Assembly (NCBI GenBank): GCA_963573385.1 | Contig: CAUYLG010076728.1 | Span: forward strand, 1-64,000 | DNA: 64,000 nt | Direction: 5' to 3' | Source: Cacajao melanocephalus | Taxonomy: Eukaryota; Chordata; Mammalia; Primates; Pitheciidae | Shown here: positions 46,371-57,319 of the stretch, piece after piece | Layout: each line of letters begins with the position of its first letter | Numbering within the stretch: the stretch's first letter is position 1 | Position numbers and translations under genes: made by a program | Notes under the pieces: model-generated | What the model was told of the DNA's origin: nothing | The model's input: the letters and a program-made list of their open reading frames with translations, nothing else | Databases searched by the model: none

Positions 46371-48205
46371 TAGATGTGCTCTTCTCAGGCTTGATCCACA
46401 AAACGTCAAGTATCTTTTAGAATCCAGATCCACTTCTGAGCTGAATTTTCACTAAAGAGGCCTAAAGGATAAGGATACATGGCTGCAGCCTCACTCACAA
46501 GACACTACTCTATTGCCCTGCCCCCGTCCTTCCCACTCCTCTATATAATGTCTATGCATCTCTACTCAGAGACCTTGATGGAATCTAAACAAACAAAAAT
46601 TTCTTCTTTCTGTCCAAAGTAACTGTAAATTGAACACTATTTAGTTGAAACGGAATCCTTTTACAGGAAGTGTCTGTCCAATATCTTATAACAACTGAGC
46701 ACCTCCCAAGTTCACATCTCAGCCTTCTTGTTGAGAGGCTGTCCTGTCTTGCACAGCAAAACCTTCAGCTCAGCAGAGGTTCCCTTGGCACAGACCAGCT
46801 GCTCTCCCAGCATCCTTTGCAGGGTTGCTGCAGCTAAGGTTTGCTACCACTGGGTACTCCCTTCACCTTGGGATGGCTTTTGGGTTCCTGGGGTGAAGAT
46901 GGCTCCCACTGACCCTCAGAAGAGTGCAGACTGGGGTTTTCCCAGGTTAGTCCAGCCCAAAGCCATCTAGAGCTGAGGATCATTTAGAGGAATGAGAGAA
47001 TGATGGAAACAAACTCAGATTTGACCTGACTGGTTTGGGGTCAATAGCTAGGGCAGCTACGCAGCTACGTCCCTTGACATCAGCACTGGAGATGTCCAAC
47101 TTATCGATGTGTGAGATGCCCACAGCAGACGCTGGATCTCAGCCACATCATTGTCTGGGAATCATCGTGCACACGTCTCTTTATTAGCTTCTTAATAGTA
47201 TAGGCCTTTTCATCTCTTTCTCCCTCTGCCTGTGGATAATTCTCTCATTCTCACAAAAGAAAAAAGGCTTCTCACGAAACTCTAATGTTCTTTTAACTAT
47301 CCCTCCTCCTCCAGCTAGTAGTTTTTCATTGTATTTAACAGAATCTAAATCAGATGCATTGCCATCAGACATACAGTATAAACTCTATTATTGGTGTTTC
47401 ATCATAATAGCAGATTTGGGACCAAAGCCAAACAGTAGCAATTTCTTCCCTTCAAAGGAAAATTGCTTTTAAGAATTAAATACAATTTTTCTTCTTTATA
47501 CTATCCTCAACAGATCCTTCCCTGATCCATGGCACAATATTTTATGAGGAAGATCTTTTAGTATTTTTCCATATTTCAAATCAATTCATTTGATGCCTTC
47601 AGCAAAAATAAATGAATAAAGTGGAGCCTTTATCAGATAACTTTACAGTCACAGGCCAGACAAAATTAGAGTGAAATCTAGCCTTAAAGAGGAAAGTTAA
47701 AAACACAAAAACACAAAAACACAACCAAGTAGAGGTAAGAGAAAGATTATACTGCCTTACTCTGTAAGCAGAAAGAACTGATCTGAAGTAGAGATTTGAA
47801 GGACTTTAATCTTATATCTGGTATTTGGGGGACTTCCAGCACCCACACATTTTTGTCAGGCAGTGTTTACAAAGAACTGAAGAAGCAGTTACGATTCAGG
47901 AAAAGATTTTGCTTCAGTGTGGAAAAGATTAATAAAGGAGTCACATGGTCCCTATTATGCAACAAGGAGTAATGAACTTAAAGTGGCCAAAGAAAACAAC
48001 TTAGTAAACAACTTTCTTCTCTCCAAAAGGATAAGGGAAAGAGGAAGTGGAGAAAATTTCAGTATCCCTTGGATGTTAAAATTGGAGAACTGACAATCTC
48101 TGTAGACCTCCAAAAGAGTGAGTGGCATTTCTGAAGCTGTAGTAAATGTTGATTGTATAATTGCCATAGATTTATTCTGGGGCTCTTGGGAGAAATAATT
48201 TTCTC
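46371..48205. other. Unassigned sequence, about 1.8 kb
   Basis: No gene or named repeat. Open frames of 60-80 codons (for example 46,728-46,970) show no homology I know. A tandem acacaaaaac run lies at about 47,702-47,722. Confidence 0.4.
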
Positions 48206-48331
48206 AAATTGAGGGTTTTTTAACTTTTAGTTTCAGGGATACACATGCAGGTTTGTTATATAGGTAAACTGCATGTCATAGGGTTTTGGTATACACATTA
48301 TTTAGTCACCCAAGTAATAAGAATAGTACAC
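48206..48331 (-). mobile_element. L1: L1 3' end, left of THE1
   Basis: acacatgcaggtttgttata then taggtaaactgcatgt and tagtcacccaagtaataaga: antisense L1 3' UTR. It continues at 50,585. Confidence 0.88.
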
Positions 48332-48695
48332 CATATTACTCAATTCTCATGTTACTAATAAACACATACCTGAGACTGGGTAATTTATAAAGGAAAGAGG
48401 TTTAATTGACTCACAGTTCCACATGGCTGGGGAGGCCTCACAATCATGGTGGAAAGCAAAAGAGAAGCAAAGTCACATCTTACATGGCAGCAGGCAAGAG
48501 AGCTTGTGAAGAGGAACTCCCATTTAAAAAACCATCAGATCTTGTAATATTTATTCACTATCACAAGAAGAGCATGAGAAAGACCCACCTCCATGATTCA
48601 ATTACCTGCCACTGGGTTCTTCCCATGACATGTGGGAATTCTGGCTGCTACAATTCAAGAAGAGATTTGGGAGGGGACACAGCCAAACCATATCA
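48332..48695 (-). repeat. THE1 3' LTR
   Basis: On the plus strand: gagactgggtaatttataaa, cctcacaatcatggtggaa, end gccaaaccatatca. The outer end is mutated relative to TGTATTA. Confidence 0.93.
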
Positions 48696-50219
48696 TTCCA
48701 CCCCCAGCTCCTCTCAAATCTCATGTCCTTTTCACATTTCAAAACATAATCATGCCTTCCCAACAGTCCCCCAAAGTCTTAACTTATTTCAGCATTAACT
48801 CAAAAGCCCACAGTCCAAAGTCTGATCTGAGACAAGACAAGTCCCTTCTGCCTATGAGCCTGTAAAATCAAAAGCAAGTTAGTTACTTCCTAGATACAAT
48901 GGGGGTACAGGCATTGGGTAAATACATCTGTTTCAAATGGGAGAAGTTCGCCAAAAATGAAGGGGCTACAAGCCTCATGCAAGTCTAAAATCCACCAGGG
49001 CAGTCAAATCTTAAACCTCCAAAATGATCTCCTTTGACTCCATATCTCACATCCAGGTCATGCTGATGCAAGAGGTGGGTTCCCATGGCCTTGGGCTCCT
49101 CTACCCCTGTGGATTTGCAGGGTATAACCCCCCTCCTGGCTGCTTTCATGGGCTGGCATGGAGTGTCTTCAGCTTTTCCAGGCACATAGTGTAAGCTGTC
49201 TATGGATCTACCATTCTGGGGTCTGGAGGACAATGACCCTCTTCTCACAGCTCCACTGGGTAGTGCCCCTGTGGGGACTCTGTGTGGGAACTCCCACCCC
49301 ACATTTCCCTTTTGCACTAGCCTAGCAGAAGTTCTCCATGAGCCCTCCACCCCTGCAGCACACCTCTGCCTGGACATCCAGGCGTAACCATACATCCTCT
49401 GAAATCTAGGCAGAGGTTCCCAAACCTCAATTCTTGACTTCTTCACACCCACAGACCCAACACCATGTGTACACTGCCAGGGCTTTGGGCTTGCACCCTC
49501 TGAAGCAACGGCCTGAGCTGTATGTTGGCCCCTTTTAGCCACAGCTGGGATGCAGGGCACCAAGTCCCAAGACTCCACAAAGCAGCAAGGCCCTGGGCCT
49601 GGCCCACAAAACCATTTTGTTCTCCTAGGTCTCTGGACTGTGATGGGAGGGGCTGCCATGAAGACCTCTGACATGACTGGAGACATTTTCCCCACTGTCT
49701 TGATGATTAATATTTGGCTCCTTATTACTTATGCAAATTACTACAGCCAGCTTGAATTTCTCCCCAGAAAATGGGGTTTTCTTTTCTATCACATTGCCAG
49801 CTGCAAATTTTCCAAACTTTTATGGTCTGCTTTCTCTTGAACACTGCTGCTTAGAAATTTCTTCCACCAGATACCCTAAATCATACCTCTCAAATCAAAG
49901 TTCCACAGACCTCTAGGGGAAAAGCTCATCGCCGCCCATCTCTTTGCATAGGAAGCGTGACCTTTACTCCAGTTCCCAACAAGTTTCTCATCTCCATCTG
50001 AGACCACGTCAGCCTGGACTTTATTGTCCATATCACTATCAGCATTTTGGTCAAATCCATTCAACAAGTCTCTACGAAGTTCCAAACTTTCCTACATTTT
50101 CCTGTCTTCTTTTGACCCCTCCAAACTGTTCCATCCACTGCCTGTTACCCAGTTCTGAAGTTGCTTCCATGTTTGCAGGTATCTTTACAGCAGCACCCCA
50201 CTACCCAGTACCAATTTAC
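48696..50219 (-). pseudogene. THE1 internal region with a 236-codon open frame
   Basis: The internal MaLR sequence starts next to the 5' LTR with a Leu-tRNA-type primer site (TGGTACTGGGTAGTGG read on minus, about 50,214-50,199). Its longest open stretch is 48,985-49,695 on the minus strand, 236 codons, starting MGKMSPVMSEVFMAAPP. This is the longest open frame in the window, but its C-rich composition and lack of known domains argue that it is fortuitous or a relic gag-like frame. No protease, polymerase or envelope region is present. Confidence 0.8.
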
Positions 50220-50584
50220 TGTATTTTTCTGTTCTCACAGTGCTAATAAAAACAAACATGAGACTGTGTAATTTACAAAGGAAAGAGGTTTAATTGACTT
50301 ATAGTTCAACATGCCTGGGGAGGCCTCACAATCATGGTGGAAGTCAAAGGAAATGTAAAGTCACGTCTTAACATGGTGGCAGGCAAGAGCGCTTGTACAG
50401 GGGAAATCTTGTTTATAAAACCAACAGATCTCATGAGACTTATTCACTATCATGATAACAGCACAAGAAAAACCAAACCCCATGATTCAATTACCTCCCA
50501 CTGGGTCCCTCCCATGACACGTGGCAATTATGGGGGCCACAATTCAAGGTGAGATTTGGGTGGGGACACAGCCAAACTATATCA
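50220..50584 (-). repeat. THE1 5' LTR
   Basis: On the plus strand: tgtatttttctgttctcaca, gaaagaggtttaattgactt, end gccaaactatatca. Holds the ancestral promoter. Confidence 0.94.
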
Positions 50585-50893
50585 TACCTGATAGGTAGTT
50601 TTTGATCCTCTCCCTCCTCCTAACCTCCACCCTTAAATAGACCTCATCTGTTATTCCCTTCTTTGTGCCCATATGTACTCAGTATTTAGTTCCCACTTAT
50701 AAGTGAGAACATGCAGTATTTGGTTTTCTGTTCCTGTGTTAGTTTGCTTAAGATAATGGCCTCCAGCTCCACTCATGTTGCTGCAAAGGACATGATCTCA
50801 TTATTTTTTATGGCTCTGTAGTATTCTGTGGTGTATATGTACCACATTTTCTTTATCCAGTCTACTGTTGATGGGCATTTAGATTCATTACAT
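50585..50893 (-). mobile_element. L1: L1 3' end, right of THE1
   Basis: cctgataggtagtttttgat, cccacttataagtgagaaca, gcaaaggacatgatctcatt and tgttgatgggcatttag, where the L1 is 5'-truncated. Confidence 0.9.
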
Positions 50894-51019
50894 TCATCTT
50901 TAAGATTTTTCCATTGCAGCTACCTACTGGGACAGAATGATCATTTCTTCTGCTTCCTGTACTGCAATTAGTTTGAGAGCTGTGTGGAATTGGTATTACT
51001 GTCCATCATTACTATCTAA

Positions 51020-51440
51020 TGGAGATAATGCTCATATTAATAGTGATGGTGGTGATGTAGATGGGAATAATGATGGTTGTAATGGTGGGCATGGGATGGT
51101 AATGACTGTGATGGCAATGTGGTGAAGGTGGTGATTGTAGTGACAAGTGGTGGTAGTGCTGATCATGGTAGAAGTGAAATGGTGACTGAGTTGATGGTGA
51201 TGCAATGTAGGTGGTGATAGTGGTGATTGTGTTGGTGCTGCTGGTGATGGTGAAGTGATGGTAATGGTGACAGTGACAATGAAAGTGGTGAGGAAAATGG
51301 TGGTAATAGTGATATTGATGGAGATTATGATGGTAATGGTGATGATGGTAATGGTAATCATGACAATAATAGGGGTGGTGAGAAGAATGGCGTTGATGAT
51401 GGTGGTAGTAGAGGTAGTAATGTGGTAGATATAATGATAA
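51020..51440 (+). repeat. Degenerate (GAT/GGT)n trinucleotide-periodic repeat
   Basis: About 420 bp of ATGGTG / GATGGT / AATGGT units with period 3 and few pure runs. Open frames across it (51,032-51,361 minus) give Thr/Ile/His-rich peptides that are artefacts. Confidence 0.9.
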
Positions 51441-51549
51441 GACCAGTCTTTTGCAGAGATTATGTCCCTATTCAGAAGGCTTTAAAAGCCTAGAACTTAT
51501 TTCTGAATTTCTTTGACTATGTCCTCAGTGATAATGGGTGGACTTCTTT

Positions 51550-51661
51550 ACTGTCATTCAACAAATATTTATTCAGCATCCACTAGGTTCCAGGCGCTGT
51601 TCAAGGTACTGATGATACACCAAAACAAAAATCCTTGCTCCGTTTAAAAATGGAGAGTCTC
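51550..51661 (-). mobile_element. L2: L2, antisense, left of L1 insertion
   Basis: gtcattcaacaaatatttat then tcagcatccactaggttcca: reverse-complement L2 end. Split at 51,661. Confidence 0.85.
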
Positions 51662-51782
51662 TACATATTGGGTACAGTGTGTACTGCTTGGATGACAAGC
51701 GCATCAAAACCCCAGAAATCACCACTAAAGAATTTATCCATGGAACCAAAAATTACCTGTACCCCCAAGAACTATAAAAAAT
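51662..51782 (+). mobile_element. L1: Very short L1 3' end inside L2, exact 14-bp TSD
   Basis: gggtacagtgtgtactgctt then ggatgac and aaattacctgtacccccaag plus an A-rich end. AAATGGAGAGTCTC flanks both sides (51,648-51,661; 51,783-51,796). Only about 120 bp of the L1 was copied. Confidence 0.95.
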
Positions 51783-51960
51783 AAATGGAGAGTCTCCATT
51801 TTAACCATAGAGACAGACAATAAATAAAGCAGATAAGTAAAATATGTCATATGTAGGGTAGTGATAAGCCCTAAGGAGAAAGACAAAGCATGAAAGGGAG
51901 ATATGGAGATGGATGTGAGGTGTATGCATGAGTATGTGTGTGTCTGTGTGTGATAATTTG
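51783..51960 (-). mobile_element. L2: L2, antisense, right of L1 insertion
   Basis: agagacagacaataaataaa and gtagtgataagccctaagga continue the L2 body. Confidence 0.8.
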
Positions 51961-52004
51961 GGTGATTGTTCAGCAAATATTATTTCTCCTAGTGTGGGCA
52001 GAGT

Positions 52005-52300
52005 ATAGTTCTCTGCCTCATTAATATTGGGTTTGGACATGTGATTTCCTTTGACCAATATTGCTTATATTATTTGGATTGACTCTTACGCTGTGATGAT
52101 ACACCATGAGAGGAGCATGTCCTGGGTACCTACTTCCCCTTAATTCTGTGCCTCAACATATACAGAGAGCAGACCTAAACTGAACCCACAGCCTAAAGCA
52201 GAGCTAAGCCCAAGCAAGGCCCATCCTGGATGAATCAAGTATCAGGTGAACTCATTAATACAGAAATAAATGCTTGTTGTTAACCACTGAGTTTGGGCAC
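52005..52300 (+). mobile_element. MLT1: MLT1-like LTR remnant
   Basis: gggtttggacatgtgatttc.. and the 3' part aaatgcttgttgttaaccac then tgagtttgggc. Diverged. Confidence 0.55.
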
Positions 52301-52433
52301 CTCAAACATTTATCATTTCTTTGTGTTGGAAATACTCAAAATCCTTTCTTCTAGCTATTTTGAAAGACACAATAAATTATTGTTAACTATAGTGACCCTA
52401 CTGTGTTATATAGAACATTAGAATTTATTCCTC

Positions 52434-52622
52434 CCATCTACATTAGGTACAGTGTACACTGCTTGGGTGATGGGTGCACAAAAATCTCAGAAATCACCAC
52501 TAGAGAACTTATTCATGCAACTAAGCACCACTTGTTCCCATAAACCTATTGAAATTTTTAAAATCTTTTAAAAAATATAACTAAAAAACAGAATAAAGCC
52601 TCTGAAATTTTGAATTAAAAAA
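52434..52622 (+). mobile_element. L1: L1 3' end nested in the antisense L1, with TSD
   Basis: ggtacagtgtacactgcttg then gatgggtgcac and a tail with AATAAA-like motifs. Flanked by AGAATTTATTCCTC (52,420-52,433) and AGAACTTATCCCTC (52,623-52,636), two mismatches. It lies opposite to its host. Confidence 0.9.
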
Positions 52623-52715
52623 AGAACTTATCCCTCTTATATAGTTATAATTTTGTGTTATTAACCAGCTTCTCCCTATCACCTGAACCCTTCGCCTTCC
52701 AAGACTGATAACTAC

Positions 52716-52795
52716 TATTCTCTCCTTCTATGGGATCTTTTTTTTTTTTTTTAACTATTCTCTCCTTCTATGGAATCCTTTTTTTTTTTTTTTAA
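52716..52795. repeat. Two-copy tandem duplication of about 40 bp with T-runs
   Basis: ctattctctccttctatgg followed by (g/a)atc and a T-run of about 15 occurs twice in succession. The second T-run is the L1's own. Confidence 0.9.
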
Positions 52796-53340
52796 CTCCC
52801 ATATATAAATAAGAACATGTGGTATTTGTCTTTCTGTGCCTGGCTAATTTCACTTAACATAATGTCCTCCAGGCTCATCCATGTTGCCGCAAATGACCAA
52901 ATTTCATTCTTTATGGGCAAATAGTATTCCATTGTGTATATGTATCACATTTTCCTTATTAATTTGCCAATGGACACTTAGATTGATTTAATATCTTGGC
53001 TACTCTGAATAGTGCTGCAATAAACATGGGAGTGTAGATATCTCTTCAACATGCCGATTTTCTTTCTTTTGATATATACTCCATGGTGGGATTGCTACAT
53101 CATATGGTATTTCTATTTTTAGTTTTTTGAGGACTTCCATACTGTTTTCCACAATGGCTATACCAATTTACATTCCCATCAAGAGTGCATAGGGATTTCC
53201 CTTTCTCTACTTTCTCGAGAGTGCTTGGGGTGAGATGAAACTTCACTGTGGTTTTTATTTGCATTTTCTTGTGATTGGTGATATTGAGCCATTTTTCTGT
53301 TAGCCATTTGTATGTCTTCTTTTGAAAAATGTCTATTCAG

Positions 53341-53363
53341 GAGACAAAAAAAGAAATAAAAAG
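53341..53363 (-). mobile_element. 23-bp insertion with exact 14-bp TSD
   Basis: AAATGTCTATTCAG at 53,327-53,340 is repeated exactly at 53,364-53,377. Between the copies is gagac plus an A-rich run, resembling the last bases of an Alu or L1 tail. The L1 consensus has one copy only. The A-rich end is on the right of the plus strand, so the inserted strand would be plus; the strand given is that of the host. Confidence 0.7.
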
Positions 53364-56300
53364 AAATGTCTATTCAGAACATTTGTCAATTTTTAAATCA
53401 AATTATTTTGTTTTTTGTTTGTTTGTTTTGCTATTTTTTTGAGTTCCTTACATATTCTGGATATTACTTCCTTGTCAGTTGAATAGTTTGCAAATATTTT
53501 CTCCCATTCTCTAGGTTCTCCTTATTTTGTTGATTGCTTCCTTTGTTGTGTGGAAGCTTTTTGGTTAGATATAATCCCATTAGTCTATTTTCTCTTTTAT
53601 TGCCTGTGCTTTTTGAGGTCTGGGCAAAGATAGACCAGTGTCCTGAAGCATATCCCCTGTGTTTTCTTTCAGTCGTTTTATAGGCTTTGGTCTTACATTT
53701 AATATTTTATCTATCTTGAATTAATTTTTGTATATGGTGAGAGATAGGGGTCTGGTTTCATTCTTCTGCTTATGGATATCCAGTTTTCCCAGCCATTTAT
53801 TGAAGAGGGTGTTCTTTCCCCAGTGTATGTTCTTGGAACCTTTGTCAAAAATCAGTTGGCTATAAATATATTCATTTCTGGGTTTTCTATTCTGCTCCAT
53901 TGGTCTATGTATCTGTTTTATGCCAGTACTCTGTTGTTTTGGTTACTATAGCCTTGTAGTATATTTTGCAGTTAGATATGGTGATGCTTTCAGCTATGTT
54001 CTTTTTACTCAGGATTGCTTTGGCTATTCAGGATCTTTTGTGGTTCCATCTAAATTTTAGGATTGTGTTATCTATTTCTGTGAAAAATGTTATTGGAATT
54101 TTGACAGGGATTGAATTGAACCTGTAGATCACTTTGGATAGTATGGACATCTTAACAATATTAACTCTTACAATCCATGATCATGAGATATCTTTCCATT
54201 TTTTCAATGTGTACCCTGTACAATTTCTTTCATCAGTGTTTTATAGTTTTCATTGTAGAGATCTTTTACCTCATTGATTAAGTAAATTCTTCAGTATTTT
54301 ATTTTTTGTAGCTATTGTAAATGGGATTGCTTTCTTGATTTCATTTTGTTCATTATTGGTATATAGAAATCATGTTTCTATAATAATCATATCACTGTAT
54401 CTATAGATGTTTATAAGTTGATTTTTTTATCTTGCAACTTTACTGAATTTATTTATCAGCTCTAACAGTCATTTTGTGGAGTCTTTCAGTTTTCCTCAAT
54501 ATAAAATTATGTTATCTGTAAGCAGTGACAGTTTGACTTCCTCCTTTCCAATTTGGATGCCCCTTTTATTTCTTTCTCTTGCCCAATTTCTCTGGCTAAG
54601 ACTTCCTCTCTTGCTTTGTACTGTGTTGAAAAAAGTGCTAAAAATGGGCATCCTTATCTTGTTCTGGATCTTAGAGGAAAGGCTTTCAACTTTTCCTATT
54701 CAGTATTAGATGTTAGCTGTGGGTTTGTCATATTTGGCCTTTATTGTTTTGAAGTACATTCTATATCTAATTTGAAAGGTTTTTTTTTTAATTATGAAGG
54801 GATGTTGAATTTTATCAAATTCTTTTTCCGCATCTATTGAGATGATCATATGGTTTTGTCTTTTCATTAGTTAATGTGATGTATTATGTTTATTGATTTG
54901 CATATGTTGAACCACGTTTGCATCCCTGGGATAAATCCCACTTGATCATGGTGTATAATATTTTTTGGTATGCTACTGAATTTCATTTGCTATTATTTTG
55001 TTGGGAATTTTTACATCTATGTTCATCAAGGATCGTTGTTGTATCCTTGTCTGGTTTTGATATCAGGATAATTTTGGCTTCATAGAATAAGTTTGCAAAA
55101 CTCCCATCCTCTACATTTTTTTGGAATCATTTGAGAAGAATTGGTGTTAGTTCTTCTTCAGTAGAATTCAGCAGTAAAGCTATCCAGTCCTGGGCTTTTC
55201 TTTGTTGGGAGACTTTTTTATTATTGATTCAATCTCATTATTCATTATTGGTCTTTTCGGATTTTCTGTTTCTTCATTGTTCAAACTTGGTAAGTTGTAT
55301 ATGTTTATAAATTTATGTTTCTTCTAGATTTTCCAGTTTGTTGGTGTGTAGTGAGTGGTTCATAATAGTCTCTAATGATTCTTCAAATATCTTTAGTATT
55401 AGTTGTAATGTCTCCTTTTTCATCTCTGATTCATTTGGGTCTTCTTTTTTTCTTAGTCCAGCTAAAGGGTTGTCAATTTTATCTTTTCAAAAAACTAACT
55501 CTATGTTTTAATTTTTTTTTATTTTTCAAGTCTCAATATCAGTTATTTCTGCTCTGATCATTATTATTTCTTGCCTTCTACTAATTTTGAGTTTGGTTTG
55601 TTCTTGCTTTTCTAGTTTCTTGAGCGGATAATTAGGTTGTTTACTTAAAATCATTCTACTTTTTGGAGGTAGGCATTTATTGCTATAAGCTTCTCTCTTA
55701 GTACTGTTTTTGCTATATCCCATAAATTTTTGTATGTTGTTTTTCCATTTTTATTTGTTCCAAAAAATATTTTAATTTCTTTCTTAATTTCTCCACTGAA
55801 CATTGGTTGTTCAGGACTATGTTGCTTAATTTCCATGAATTTGTTCAGTTCCCAAAGTTCCTCCTGTTATTGATTTCTAGTTCTATTCTATTGTGATCAG
55901 AAAAGATACTTGATATAATTTGAATTTTTTAAAAATTGTTAAGACATGTTTTGTGGCCTAACATATTGTCCATCCTAAAGAATGTTCCATGTGCCAATGA
56001 GAATAATGTGTATTCTACAGCTATTGGATGAAATGTTCTGTAAATATCAGGTAGGTCCATGTAGTCTGGAATGTACTTGAACTCTCATGTTTCTTTGTTG
56101 ATTTTCTGTTTGAATGATATTTCCATTGCTGAAACTGGGGTGTTGAAGTCCCCTACTATTAGTGTATTGTTGTAAATTTCTCCCTTTGGATCTATTAATA
56201 TTTGCCTTATATATCTGGGTGCTCCAGTATTGATTGCATATATATTTACAGTTGTTTTATATATATATATATATCTCCTCTTGCTGAATTGACCTCTTTA

Positions 56301-56479
56301 TCATTTATAATGACCTTGTTTGTCTCTTTTTACAATTTTTGACTTAAGAATAGCTACTCCTGCTCTGTTTTGATTTCCATTTGCATAAAATATGTTTTTC
56401 CATCCCTTCACTTTTAGTCTATGTATGTCCTCAAGGTGAGGTGACTCTTGTAGGCTACCTATAGTTAGTTTAGTTAGTT

Positions 56480-56740
56480 TTTGTTTTGTTTTGTTTTTGA
56501 TTTTGTTTTTGGTGCAGTCTCAACTCACTGCAACCTCTGCCTCCTAGGTTCAAGCGATTTTCCTGTCTTAGCCTCCCAAGTAGGTGTGCACCACCACACC
56601 CAGCTAATTTGCATATTTTTAGTAGAGATAGGGTTTCACCATGTTGCCCAGGTGGTCTTGAACTCTTAGCTTCAAGTGATTCACCCACCTCGTCCTCCTA
56701 AAGTGGTGAGATTACAGGCATGAACCACGATGTCTGGCCA
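56480..56740 (-). mobile_element. Alu: Alu, antisense, internally deleted
   Basis: TTTTG-type T-rich start, then the right arm lacks about 30-40 bp (ttggtgcagtctcaactcac). Ends caccacgatgtctggcc-like wording. Inserted in the ORF2 5' region of the L1. Confidence 0.93.
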
Positions 56741-57319
56741 GTTTTTTTTTTTTAATTCATCCAGCCACTCTATATCTTTTAATTGGAGAATTTAATACAT
56801 TTATATTCAAGGTTATTATTGATATGTACTGCCTTACTCTTGCCATTTTGTTAACTGTTTTATAGTTGTTTTGTAGATGTTTTGTTCTCTTCTTCCTCTC
56901 TCGGTTTCTTCCTTTGTGATTGGATGCCTTTCTGTAGTGGTATGCTTTGGTTTTCTATTTATCTTTTGTGTATCTATTACAGGTTTTTTGCTTTGTGGCT
57001 ACCCTGAGGCTTACATAAAACATCTTATAATGGATTTATTTACTCTGATAGCATAATTTTGATTGTATACACAAACTCTCCACTTATACTCCCCTTCCTC
57101 CCACATTTTATGTTTTTATGTCAGTTTACATCTTTTAATATGTATCCCTCAACAAATCATTGTAACTTTAGTTGTTTTTAATAGTTTTGCCTTTTGACCT
57201 TTATACTAGAGATATAATGTGTTTACCCACCACCATTACCGTATTAGAGTGTTTTGGGTTTGACAATGTACTTATTTTACCAGTAAGTTTTATACTTTCA
57301 AGTAATTTTATGTCACTAA

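Larger units (their letters stand above)
48332..50584 (-). mobile_element. THE1: Complete THE1 provirus (ERVL-MaLR), antisense, nested in L1
   Basis: Two LTRs of about 365 bp in the same orientation flank a 1.5-kb internal region, about 2.25 kb in all. The host L1 reads TAC-AC (48,327-48,331) on the left and TACCT (50,585-50,589) on the right, consistent with a decayed 5-bp duplication. The LTR pair differs at many positions (roughly a fifth by eye), so the insertion is old. MaLR elements lack pol and env and moved with help from related ERVL machinery. It is inactive. Confidence 0.95.
52793..56848 (-). pseudogene. L1 ORF2 remnant (antisense L1)
   Basis: Stop region at 52,793-52,795, where the minus strand reads gggagttaa. 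Endonuclease, RT and C-terminal wording is readable along the minus strand. Around 54,510-54,530 the position of the catalytic FADD motif reads as an altered LQIT-type sequence, so even the active site is lost. Short open pieces remain (for example 55,526-55,723 and 55,651-55,836, with [14 protein letters not shown] and [17 protein letters not shown]). The region also contains a 23-bp insertion and an Alu. Confidence 0.88.

Noticed and set aside
48985..49695. 236-codon frame as a host gene
   Set aside because: Lies wholly within THE1 internal sequence, no known domain, no conserved splice or start context that I can support.
51032..51361. Thr/Ile-rich 109-codon frame
   Set aside because: Produced by the trinucleotide repeat.
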